This document shows, piece after piece, positions 6,518-13,605 of a DNA stretch of 28,163 nucleotides. Both the position numbers and the translations under genes were made by a program. Location: contig DASTQA010000059.1 of assembly GCA_035762005.1 (NCBI GenBank), forward strand, positions 1 through 28,163. The letters run 5' to 3'. The notes beneath the pieces were generated by a model. That model was not told the DNA's origin. It saw nothing but the letters and a program-made list of their open reading frames with translations, and did no database searches. The DNA is from JAIBJN01 sp035762005 (GTDB taxonomy: Bacteria; Actinomycetota; Thermoleophilia; Gaiellales; Gaiellaceae). Each line of letters opens with the position of its first letter. Positions within the stretch are counted from its first letter, which is position 1.

Positions 6518-6789
6518 CGCGCGGAGGAGTCGAGCTCCTCGTCCGTCGGCGGCGGGGCCTTCGAGGCGAGGATCGCCGCGAGCCGGTCCACGTCGATCTC
6601 CTTCAGCGGGCTCTCCCCCTCCCCGACCTGTTTCTGGAGCCGCGCCTGGAGCTCGGCGCGGAGGATGTCGATCTTCCCGTGCAGGATCCGGCGGCGGTAC
6701 GAGACCTCGTGCTCCTCGTGCATGAGCTCGCGGATGAGGTCGCGGAGCTCCTGGTCGGACAGGGTTCCAAGATCGGGGAGGGCTTCCAC
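6514..6789 (-). CDS. rsiG: RsiG-like anti-sigma factor, single c-di-GMP-type helix motif
   Basis: This 91-residue helical protein contains EHEVSYRRRILHGKID, which fits E(x)3S(x)2R(x)3Q(x)3D, the c-di-GMP-binding motif described for RsiG, the anti-sigma factor of WhiG. The glutamine position is His here (E26, S30, R33, H37, D41). Only one copy is present, as in the homodimeric Rubrobacter RsiG, rather than two as in Streptomyces. The second half (EIDVDRLAAILASK) would form the partner helix. The start is GTG 6787-6789, with GGAG 6 nt upstream; a TTG start at 6855 lies in the -35 element. It is first in the operon and coupled to the garA-like gene. Function is inferred from the motif. Confidence 0.75.
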   Translation of the reverse strand: MEALPDLGTLSDQELRDLIRELMHEEHEVSYRRRILHGKIDILRAELQARLQKQVGEGESPLKEIDVDRLAAILASKAPPPTDEELDSSAR

Positions 6790-6826
6790 GCAACGCTCCA
6801 GGTTCGGGGGACGCGGGCCGCCACAC

Positions 6827-6855
6827 AGTAAACCATCCCGGGCGCCATCCTTCAA
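6827..6855 (-). promoter_or_regulatory. Promoter of the rsiG-garA-ftsR-apt run
   Basis: On the minus strand TTGAAG (revcomp of 6850-6855) and TTTACT (revcomp of 6827-6832) are separated by 17 bp. They lie 37 nt upstream of the GTG at 6789. This is a good housekeeping-type promoter and marks the operon start. Confidence 0.65.
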
Positions 6856-6871
6856 CCTCGACTTGAGGGTT

Positions 6872-9388
6872 TCAGCGCTCCTCCTCGTCGTCCTCCCGGG
6901 CGAGCACGTCCTCGACGAGGCCGACGAACTCGGCCTCGAGCTCCGCGCCCGACTCGGGCGTGAAGCCCTCCGCGTAGACGTGGACGAGGGGCTCGTCCGG
7001 GTCGGGCAGGACCTGCGCCCATCCCCGCTCGTCGAAGACCTTGATCCCGTCGGTGACGTCGACGTTGCGGCCCTTCACGCGCTCGGTCACGACGCGCATG
7101 ACGCTTCCCTTGCGCGCCCACGGGCAGCGTACGGCCCGGTGCACGACGGCCGAGGTCGGCAGGTCGCCCACGATCTCCGAGAGCGGGCGGCCGAGCGGCG
7201 CGAGGAGCTCGAGCAGCTTGCAGAGGCTCGCCATGCCGTCGTAGGCCGGCACGAACTCGGGGAAGACGAACCCTCCCCCCGCCGAGCCCGCGAAGATGAC
7301 CCCGTCGCCCGCCGCGGCGCGGGTCAGCGCCGAGAGGGAGTGCGGCGTCCGCAGCACCTCGAGCTCGGTCCCGTCGACGAGGTCCTCCACGAGGCTCGTG
7401 ACGGTCGTCGGCAAGGCCAGCCGGCCGCGCTTGCCGTCGGAGGCGAGGAGCCTGAGGAAGAGGAGGAGCTCCTGCTCGACCGGGACCTCCCGCGCGCGGT
7501 CGTCCACGAGGAAGATCCGCTCGGCGGCCGGGTCGAGGACGACCCCGAGGTCGGCGGCCACGGCCTCCACCAGCCGCTTCGCCTGCACGAGCGACTCCTC
7601 GAGGCTGACGGCATCCGGCTCCTGGCGACGCTCGCTGACGTAGGCGCCCGAGGAGACGGCGACGACGTCGAGCGCGCCGAGGATCTGCGGCAGCACGAGC
7701 GCGGCGGCCGAGAAGGAGTAGTCGACGACGATCCGGAAGCCGCGCTCCCGGATCGACCGGACGTCGAGCGCGGCCAGCAGGTCCTGGACGTACATCTCCG
7801 CCGAGCGCGCCGGGAACGTGATCTCGCCCACCTCGTTCCAGGACGCGCGCCGGAACTCCTGGCGGGTGAAGTGCTTCTCGACCTCCTTCACGAGCTCCGG
7901 CGTCGCCGGCGTGCCGGGCGGCTCGAAGATGCGGATCTCGACGACCTCCGGGTCGGACGAGCGCGGCTGCACGTGGACGCCGGCGCCGAGGTTCGTGTCC
8001 TTCAGAAGGTGGCGGTTGACGGCGGCGGGCATGACCTGGAGGTCGGCCGCGTGCACGCCGGTCGAGTTCACGCCGGCGAGCAGCGCGCGCCGGATCAGCC
8101 GGCACGACGCCGAGGCCGCCCGGCTCGTGACGATGCGCTTCCCCCGCTCGAGGGCCGTGCCGAGCGCCATCCCGAGGCGGAGAGCGGTCTCGGCCGTCAG
8201 GTCGACGTTGATCCGGCCCGAGATGCCGTCGAGGCCGATGACGCGCGTCGAGAGCCGCGACTCCCAGATGAGGTTGCGGTCGACGACCGCCCCCGACTCG
8301 ACCTCCTTGAAGGGGTAGATGCGGACGCCCGGCATGACGACGCTCTCCTCGCCGATCGTGCAGTCGTCGCCCACCGCGACCCCCTCGTGGAGGCGCGAGT
8401 GCGGCCGCAGGTCGCAGGAGCGCCCCACGATCGCGCCTTCGACGAGGACGCTGCCGCCGATCGCGGTCGACGCGTCGACGACCGAGCGCGTCGTGCGCGC
8501 GTGGTCCCCGAGCGTGACGCTGTTCATGAGCACGGAGTACGGCCCGACCGTCGCCCGGGGCGCGATCCGGCAGTAGTTGCCGATGAACGCCGGGCCCTCG
8601 ACGGCGCCGAGGTCCTCGAGGTCGACCCCCTCCCCCACCCAGACGTTGCCGCGCAGCCGGATGCCCGGGATGTCGAGACGGACGCGCTCGTCGAGGGCGT
8701 CGAAGTTCGCCTGCCGGTACTGGTCGATGTTGCCGATGTCCTGCCAGTAGCCCTCGGCGACGTAGCCGTAGAGCGGCTTCCCCATCTCGAGGAGGAGCGG
8801 GAAGAGCTCCTTCGAGAAGTCGTAGGGCCGGTCGTCGGGGACGTGGCGGAGGGCCTCCGGCTCGAGCACGTAGATCCCGGTGTTGATCGTGTCCGTGAAC
8901 ACCTGCCCCCAGGACGGCTTCTCGAGGAACCGCTCGATGCGGCCTTCCTCGTCGGTGACGACGATGCCGAACTCGAGCGGGTTGGGGACGCTCTTGAGCC
9001 CGATCGTGGCGAGCGCCCCCCGCTCGCGGTGGAAGCGCACGAGCTCGCCCAGGTCGATGTCGCAGAGGGCGTCGCCCGAGATGACGAGGAACGTCTCCTC
9101 GAGCGCCTCCTGGGCGAGCTTCACCGAGCCGGCGGTGCCCGCCGGCGACTCCTCGACCGAATAGCGCATCGCGAGCCCGTACGCCTCGCCGTCTCCGAAG
9201 TAGCCCCGGATCGCCTGAGGCATGAAGGCGAGCGTGACGATGACGTCGTCGAAGCCGTGGCGCTCGAGGAGCTCGACGATGTGCTCCATGCACGGCTTCC
9301 CGACGATGGGCACCATCGGCTTCGGCTGGTTCGACGTCAGCGGACGCAGGCGCGTCCCCTCGCCGCCCGCCATGACGACGGCCCTCAC
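6872..9388 (-). CDS. Sugar nucleotidyltransferase fused to a degenerate phosphomannomutase-like domain
   Basis: This 838-residue protein has three parts. The first is a nucleotidyltransferase (1-235) with AGGEGTRLRPLTSNQPKPM, SGDALCDID and EKPSWGQVFTDTINTGIYV intact, so it should make an NDP-sugar such as GDP-mannose or a glucose analogue. The second is a left-handed beta-helix (about 245-375) with hexapeptide repeats. The third is a phosphomannomutase/phosphoglucomutase-like region (about 380-838). In that third part all four signature loops are eroded: the TASHNP position reads VQPRSSDP (473-480), DGDGDR reads DPAAER (619-624), GEMSGH reads GSAGGG (701-706), and RPSGTEP reads LPDPDEP (794-800). 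Mutase activity is therefore doubtful. The GTG start overlaps the upstream stop as GTGA. The usual annotation would be mannose-1-phosphate guanylyltransferase/phosphomannomutase. Confidence 0.85.
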   Translation of the reverse strand: MRAVVMAGGEGTRLRPLTSNQPKPMVPIVGKPCMEHIVELLERHGFDDVIVTLAFMPQAIRGYFGDGEAYGLAMRYSVEESPAGTAGSVKLAQEALEETFLVISGDALCDIDLGELVRFHRERGALATIGLKSVPNPLEFGIVVTDEEGRIERFLEKPSWGQVFTDTINTGIYVLEPEALRHVPDDRPYDFSKELFPLLLEMGKPLYGYVAEGYWQDIGNIDQYRQANFDALDERVRLDIPGIRLRGNVWVGEGVDLEDLGAVEGPAFIGNYCRIAPRATVGPYSVLMNSVTLGDHARTTRSVVDASTAIGGSVLVEGAIVGRSCDLRPHSRLHEGVAVGDDCTIGEESVVMPGVRIYPFKEVESGAVVDRNLIWESRLSTRVIGLDGISGRINVDLTAETALRLGMALGTALERGKRIVTSRAASASCRLIRRALLAGVNSTGVHAADLQVMPAAVNRHLLKDTNLGAGVHVQPRSSDPEVVEIRIFEPPGTPATPELVKEVEKHFTRQEFRRASWNEVGEITFPARSAEMYVQDLLAALDVRSIRERGFRIVVDYSFSAAALVLPQILGALDVVAVSSGAYVSERRQEPDAVSLEESLVQAKRLVEAVAADLGVVLDPAAERIFLVDDRAREVPVEQELLLFLRLLASDGKRGRLALPTTVTSLVEDLVDGTELEVLRTPHSLSALTRAAAGDGVIFAGSAGGGFVFPEFVPAYDGMASLCKLLELLAPLGRPLSEIVGDLPTSAVVHRAVRCPWARKGSVMRVVTERVKGRNVDVTDGIKVFDERGWAQVLPDPDEPLVHVYAEGFTPESGAELEAEFVGLVEDVLAREDDEEER

Positions 9389-9936
9389 CGCGCCACCGTC
9401 CGCAGGGCGCCGGCGACGTAGAGGACCGCGGCGGCGACGGCGAGCACGACGCCCGACCAGAAGAGCCAGAGCGGCCAGTCCGTGCCCGCGTCGGAGGCGA
9501 TCACGCCGACGATGCCCGCGTAGAGGACCCAGGTGGCCGCCTTCCCGAGGAGCGAGACCGAGAGCTCGTAGCCGCGGTCCCGCACGAGGCGGTAGCCGCC
9601 GACGAGGATCGCGTCGCGAACGAGGACGACGGCGAGCGCGAGCCACGGAAGCCGGTCGTCGAGCCAGAGGAGGACGACGGCGGCGTCGATCATGAGCCGG
9701 TCCGCGAGCGGGTCGACGAGCTTGCCGAACTCCGACTCGACGCGCCAGCGGCGCGCGAGGAAGCCGTCCACCTGGTCGGTGAGCGCGGCGCCGGCGAAGA
9801 GACCGGCGAGCGCGTAGCTCCCCTCGCCGTCGGCCCGGAGCAGGAGCACGACGAAGAGCGGGATCGCCGCGAGGCGGAGCACCGTGAGCGCGTTCGGAAG
9901 CTGCGCCAGCGGGGCGGGAACGACGCGCGTGGCCAT
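9385..9936 (-). CDS. CDP-alcohol phosphatidyltransferase (PgsA-like)
   Basis: This 183-residue integral membrane enzyme transfers a phosphatidyl group from CDP-diacylglycerol to an alcohol. The family motif is complete: D54-x2-D57-G58-x2-A61-R62-x8-G71-x3-D75-x3-D79. Several hydrophobic segments surround it (LRLAAIPLFVVLLL, WLALAVVLVRDAILVGGY, WVLYAGIVGVIA, LFWSGVVLAVAAAVLYVAGAL). Glycerol-3-phosphate (PgsA) or an inositol/other alcohol could be the acceptor. The ATG at 9934-9936 is preferred because the longer frame runs through the divergent deaminase gene. It is coupled to the nucleotidyltransferase fusion by GTGA. Confidence 0.88.
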   Translation of the reverse strand: MATRVVPAPLAQLPNALTVLRLAAIPLFVVLLLRADGEGSYALAGLFAGAALTDQVDGFLARRWRVESEFGKLVDPLADRLMIDAAVVLLWLDDRLPWLALAVVLVRDAILVGGYRLVRDRGYELSVSLLGKAATWVLYAGIVGVIASDAGTDWPLWLFWSGVVLAVAAAVLYVAGALRTVAR

Positions 9937-9963
9937 CGGTAGGACAATGGTAACGTCGCCGCG

Positions 9964-10974
9964 ATGCCTCACCGGCTCGCGCTGCCCGGCTTCGTGAACG
10001 CGCACAGCCACGCGTTCCAGCGGGCGCTGCGAGGGGAGGTCGAGGGCGGCGACTTCTGGGCGTGGCGCGAGGCGATGGTGCGCCGCGCCGAGACGCTGAC
10101 GGCCGAGCGGGTCCGGCTGGAGTACGCCGAGACGTACCGGGAGATGCGCGCGGCCGGCTACACCGCCGTGGGCGAGTTCCACTACGTCGGCCTCGCGGAG
10201 GCCGGCGCCGCGGCCGAGGCTGCCCGCGAGGCAGGCGTCGAGCTCGTGCTGCTCCTCGCCGCCTACGCCCGCGGCGGGAGCGAGCGCTTCCGCCAGGCCT
10301 CCGTCGCCGACTACCTGGTCCAGGTCGAGACGCTGGCCGAAGCCGGCGTCCGCGTCGGCCTCGCCCCCCACTCCGTCCGCGCCTGCCCGCGCGAGTGGCT
10401 CGAGGAGATCGGCCGGGAGTCCGACCGGCAGGGGCTGGTCCTCCACGTTCACGCGGACGAGCAGGAGCGGGAGATCGAGGAGTGCCTCGCCGAGCACGGC
10501 CTGCGCCCGCTCGAGCTCCTCGCCGAGGCAGGCTGTCTCGGGCCGCGGACGACGGTCGTCCACGCGACGCACGCCGACGGGCGGGAGCTCGACCTCGTCG
10601 CCGACGCCGGCGCCCGCGTCTGCCTCTGCCCCACGACCGAGGCGAACCTCGGCGACGGCTTCCCGCCGCTCCCCGCTCTCCTCGAGCGCGGGATCCCGCT
10701 CTGCATCGGCTCGGACTCGAACGTCCGCATCGACCCGTTCGAGGAGCTGCGGGAGCTCGAGGGCACCGCCCGGCGCCAGCTCGGGCGCCGGAACGTCGTT
10801 CCGCCCGAGCGCCTGCTCGAGATCGGCGCGGGCGAGGGCGCAGCCGCGCTCGGGCTCGGCGCCTGGCCGCCGATCCAGGTCGACCTCGCCCATCGCTCGC
10901 TCCGCGGCGTCGGCGAGTCCCAGGTCAAGGCGGCGCTCGTCCACGGCTGCGGCGCGGACGTCGTCACCCGTTAG
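9964..10974 (+). CDS. hutF: HutF-like amidohydrolase (formimidoylglutamate deiminase), short form
   Basis: This 336-residue amidohydrolase resembles HutF, which deiminates N-formimino-L-glutamate in histidine degradation. It shows PGFVNAHSHAFQRALRG (H14, H16), FWAWREAMVR, HVHADEQ (H163, E166), CLGPRTTVVHATH (H200, H203), LCPTTEANLGDGFPPLP and GSDSNVRIDP (D251). HutF proteins are usually about 450 residues. Here the N-terminal beta-sandwich strand segment is absent and the C-terminal part is short. An in-frame TAG at 9940-9942 rules out an upstream start. Substrate assignment is therefore less certain; a related deaminase is possible. It is divergent from pgsA across only 27 bp. Confidence 0.75.
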   Translation: MPHRLALPGFVNAHSHAFQRALRGEVEGGDFWAWREAMVRRAETLTAERVRLEYAETYREMRAAGYTAVGEFHYVGLAEAGAAAEAAREAGVELVLLLAAYARGGSERFRQASVADYLVQVETLAEAGVRVGLAPHSVRACPREWLEEIGRESDRQGLVLHVHADEQEREIEECLAEHGLRPLELLAEAGCLGPRTTVVHATHADGRELDLVADAGARVCLCPTTEANLGDGFPPLPALLERGIPLCIGSDSNVRIDPFEELRELEGTARRQLGRRNVVPPERLLEIGAGEGAAALGLGAWPPIQVDLAHRSLRGVGESQVKAALVHGCGADVVTR

Positions 10975-11034
10975 AGGCACGGCTGCTCAAGCCCGCGGCG
11001 CGGGCGCCGATCTCACCTCCGGATCGGGTTTCCC

Positions 11035-11913
11035 ATGCCGCGCGTCCTCTCTCGCAACCGCATGCTCTGCGGCGCGCTCGCCGCGCTCGTCCTCGTCGCG
11101 CTCGCACCGGCCGCGGCGGCGATGGGCAAGCCGCGGATTGCCGCGCTCCAGGTCGGGCTGCAGGCACGCGGGCTCTACGCGGGCACCATCCACGGGCGCG
11201 CGGACGACGCGACGCGGACGGCCCTGCGCGCCTTCGAGCGGCGCCGCGGGCTCGCGGCGGACGGCCTCGTCGACCGCGCCACGCGGACCGCGTTCGGCCG
11301 CTACGGGCGCTACGGGCTCGGCGCGCGCAGCCTGCGGACGGGCATGCGGGGCTGGGATGTCGCCGCGCTCCAGTTCCTGCTCGCCTGGCACGGCTTTCCC
11401 TCGGGCACGTTCGACGGCGAGCTCGGCCCGCGGACGGACGCCGCGCTCCGCCGCTACCAGGCCTGGCGCGGGCTCGGAGCCGACGGCGTCGCCGGGCCCG
11501 CGACGGTGCGGGCGCTGCGGCGGGACCCGCCGCCCGCCTCCCCACTCGCCGTGCGCGCCCCGCTCGACGCGGCGGCGGCCGACCGCTTCGGGCCCCGCGG
11601 GTCGCGCTTCCACGCCGGCATCGACTTCCCCGCGCGCTCCGGCGCGCGGGTGCGGGCGGCCCGCGCCGGCGTCGTCGTCTCAGCCGGCTGGGATGCGGGC
11701 GGCTTCGGGAACCTCGTCGTCGTCCGCCACGGACGCGGCCTGCGGACCCTCTACGCCCACCTCGCCGCCGTCCGGGTGGCAAAGGGCGAGCGTGTGGAGG
11801 CGGGAGAGCGTCTCGGCGCGGTCGGCGCGACCGGGCTCGCCACCGGGCCGCACCTCCACCTCGAGCTCAGGGTCCGCGGCGCCGCCGTGGACCCGCTACC
11901 CGCCCTGCGCTAG
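11035..11913 (+). CDS. Secreted M23 metallopeptidase with two peptidoglycan-binding domains
   Basis: This 292-residue cell-wall endopeptidase has a signal peptide at residues 1-29 (basic start, then a hydrophobic core ending APAAAA). Two PG_binding_1 repeats follow at about 35-90 and 103-162 (the second contains GWDVAALQFLLAWHGFPSG and GPATVRALRR). The C-terminal M23 domain (about 180-292) has the lysostaphin-type zinc motif: H193-x3-D197, H242 in YAHL, and GPHLHLE (H273, H275). It probably cleaves peptide cross-links in peptidoglycan. It converges with proC and the two 3' ends overlap by 18 bp. No clear Shine-Dalgarno sequence precedes the ATG. Confidence 0.92.
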   Translation: MPRVLSRNRMLCGALAALVLVALAPAAAAMGKPRIAALQVGLQARGLYAGTIHGRADDATRTALRAFERRRGLAADGLVDRATRTAFGRYGRYGLGARSLRTGMRGWDVAALQFLLAWHGFPSGTFDGELGPRTDAALRRYQAWRGLGADGVAGPATVRALRRDPPPASPLAVRAPLDAAAADRFGPRGSRFHAGIDFPARSGARVRAARAGVVVSAGWDAGGFGNLVVVRHGRGLRTLYAHLAAVRVAKGERVEAGERLGAVGATGLATGPHLHLELRVRGAAVDPLPALR

Positions 11914-12717
11914 CTCCTTCGAGCGGCGCATGGCCGCCTGGATCGCGTTCAGGAACGCGGCCCGCACGCCCGCCTGCTCGAGCTCGCGGATGGCCGCGAT
12001 CGTCGTGCCGCCCGGCGAGGTCACCGCCTCGCGGAGCTCGACCGGGTGCATGCCCTCGTCGCGGAGGAGCTTGGCGGTCCCCAGCATCGTCTGGACGACG
12101 AGGTCCGTCGAGATCTCGCGGGAGAGCCCGAGCAGGATGCCCGCCTCGATCATCGACTCCGCCAGGAGCGCGAAGTACGCGGGCCCCGAGCCGGAGACGG
12201 CGGTGATCGCGTCCAGGTAGTCCTCGTCCACGCGCACCGTGCGCCCGACGCTGCGGAGGACCTCCTCCGCCTGGGCGAGGTGCTCCTCCCCGGCGTACGT
12301 GCCGGCGGCGATCCCGGCCATCCCCTCGTGGACGGTCATCGCCGTGTTCGGCATCGCGCGCACGACGGGGACGCGGTCGCTCAGGTGCTGCTCGATGAGC
12401 GCCGTGGGGATGGCGGCGGCGATGGAGAGGACCGTCTGCTCCGCCGTCACGACCCCGGAGATCTCGGCGAGGAGGTGCTCGATGTCCTGGGGCTTGACGC
12501 CGATGACGACGATGCCGGCGCCCTCGACGGCCTCGACGTTCGAGAGCGTCGCACGGACGCCGTGGCGCGCGGCGAGCTCGTCGACGCGCTCCTGCCGCCG
12601 CGCGGTCGCGAGGACCTCGTCCGGCAGGCGCGAGCCCGAGGAGAGGACGCCCGCGATCAGCGCCTCGCCGGCCTTGCCGGCCCCCAGGACGGCCAGTGTT
12701 CGTGCGGTTCCTGCCAT
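11896..12717 (-). CDS. proC: Pyrroline-5-carboxylate reductase
   Basis: This 273-residue enzyme carries out the last step of proline synthesis, reducing 1-pyrroline-5-carboxylate with NAD(P)H. The Rossmann start is TLAVLGAGKAGEALIAGVL. Family blocks are GIVVIGVKPQDIEHLL, VVRAMPNTAMTVHEGMAG and the C-terminal signature VSGSGPAYFALLAESMIEAGILLGL followed by REAVTSPGGTTIAAI. Length is normal. The start is ATG 12715-12717. It follows the RTX-repeat gene on the same strand after 32 nt. Confidence 0.96.
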   Translation of the reverse strand: MAGTARTLAVLGAGKAGEALIAGVLSSGSRLPDEVLATARRQERVDELAARHGVRATLSNVEAVEGAGIVVIGVKPQDIEHLLAEISGVVTAEQTVLSIAAAIPTALIEQHLSDRVPVVRAMPNTAMTVHEGMAGIAAGTYAGEEHLAQAEEVLRSVGRTVRVDEDYLDAITAVSGSGPAYFALLAESMIEAGILLGLSREISTDLVVQTMLGTAKLLRDEGMHPVELREAVTSPGGTTIAAIRELEQAGVRAAFLNAIQAAMRRSKELAQGG

Positions 12718-12749
12718 GGGCTGGAAACCCTACAGCCCGTGCGGGGCCG

Positions 12750-13163
12750 CTACACCGGGGCTTCGAACTTCACCTTGCGATCGAGCCAGCCGTCGACGCG
12801 GTAGCGGTCGTAGCCCTGGCCGCCGTTCAGGTGGTCGTGCTGGCCGTCCCGGCCCCAGATCCAGTCGTTCCCGCGGCCGCCCAGGAGGACGTCCTTGCCC
12901 GCGTCGCCCTGGATGCGGTCGTTCCCGCCGCCGCCCTTGACGATGTCGTTCCCGCCCAGCGCGCCGATGAGGTCGTCCCCGCCCCGCCCGCAGATGACGT
13001 CCGGACCCGGCGTCCCCTGCAGGAGGTCGTCCCCCGCCGTGCCCACGATCGTGCAGGGCTTCGAGACGTCGGGGGAGTGGCCCCGGGCGACGTGCGGCGC
13101 GACCGCGACCGCGATCGCCGTCGCGAAGAACGCGAGCCCGAGGACGAGGACGCGCAGTCTCAT
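12750..13163 (-). CDS. Secreted calcium-binding RTX-repeat protein
   Basis: This 137-residue protein has a signal peptide (MRLRVLVLGLAFFATAIAVA, cleavage near VARGHS). At least five RTX-type nonapeptide repeats follow, of the GGxGxDxL kind (GTAGDDLLQG, GRGGDDLIGA, GGNDIVKGG, GGNDRIQGD, GKDVLLGG, RGNDWIWG). They form a calcium-bound parallel beta-roll. There is no catalytic domain, so it is probably an exported surface or matrix protein. The ATG at 13161-13163 has AGGAG 4 nt upstream, with the GCCGATAG motif just before it. A 32-nt gap to proC allows co-transcription, though the functions are unrelated. Confidence 0.88.
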   Translation of the reverse strand: MRLRVLVLGLAFFATAIAVAVAPHVARGHSPDVSKPCTIVGTAGDDLLQGTPGPDVICGRGGDDLIGALGGNDIVKGGGGNDRIQGDAGKDVLLGGRGNDWIWGRDGQHDHLNGGQGYDRYRVDGWLDRKVKFEAPV

Positions 13164-13171
13164 GCGCTCCT

Positions 13172-13179
13172 CTATCGGC
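13172..13179 (-). promoter_or_regulatory. GCCGATAG motif, copy 3
   Basis: This third copy lies 8 nt before the ATG at 13163, and its last bases run into the AGAGGAG ribosome-binding site. The nearness to the start argues against an ordinary leadered promoter. Confidence 0.35.
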
Positions 13180-13348
13180 CGCGGCGGCGGCAGCCGCCAT
13201 CCCTCGCACGGGGCTCCACGACGCCGGCCGAGCGCGCGGACGTCCGGCCGGCTCGCCGCACGGACCGCGGCCGCCTCCCGGCCAAGCGAGAGGCGGCCGC
13301 AGGGTCCCATCGAGGCCGTGCAGCCGCCGTCGCGCAAGATCCGAAAGG

Positions 13349-13392
13349 GGTAAGCGGGCCGTACCCCCTTGGCCCAGGGAGGCCCGCTTACC
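13349..13392. repeat. Perfect 12-bp inverted repeat
   Basis: GGTAAGCGGGCC and GGCCCGCTTACC flank a 20-nt loop that can itself pair weakly (CCC...GGG). It is the longest perfect stem I noticed in non-coding sequence here. There is no T-tract on either strand, so it is not a standard terminator. Confidence 0.6.
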
Positions 13393-13605
13393 GGGAGGGA
13401 CGCTGCTCGGACGCGCGTTCCCTCCGACGCCGCGCGACCTGCGGCCGAGTCGCGCAGCGTCCTGCCAGGATAGCTCGGCGCCCCGGGAGCGCAACGGGGC
13501 GTCCGCCGACTGAAACGCTCTCCCGGGGGTACGGTTCACGGGCAGCGTGCGCCACGGAGCCTCCCACCTCGCGCCCCGAGAAAGCGTGGCCGCCGTCCCC
13601 GCCTG

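Larger units (their letters stand above)
13164..13605. other. Divergent intergenic region with tandem strong hairpins
   Basis: This 442-bp non-coding region lies between the RTX-repeat gene (minus) and the sensor kinase (plus). It holds five consecutive inverted repeats: 13267-13277/13290-13300 (11 bp, GCGGCCGCCTC), 13349-13360/13381-13392 (12 bp, GGTAAGCGGGCC), 13394-13400/13419-13425 (GGAGGGA), 13432-13438/13449-13455 (GCGCGAC) and 13479-13484/13496-13501 (CGCCCC). No T-tract follows any of them. No clear promoter pair was found. It could encode a structured RNA or leader, or be a protein-binding region. Confidence 0.5.

Noticed and set aside
6852..9293. Long alternative frame (over 800 codons) on the minus strand over the nucleotidyltransferase fusion.
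   Set aside because: It is an Arg/Gly/Pro/Ala-rich shadow typical of high-G+C DNA, with no domain motifs, and it is fully overlapped by a gene with clear motifs.
13349..13392. 12-bp hairpin as an intrinsic terminator.
   Set aside because: There is no T-tract on either side, and both flanking genes point away from it.
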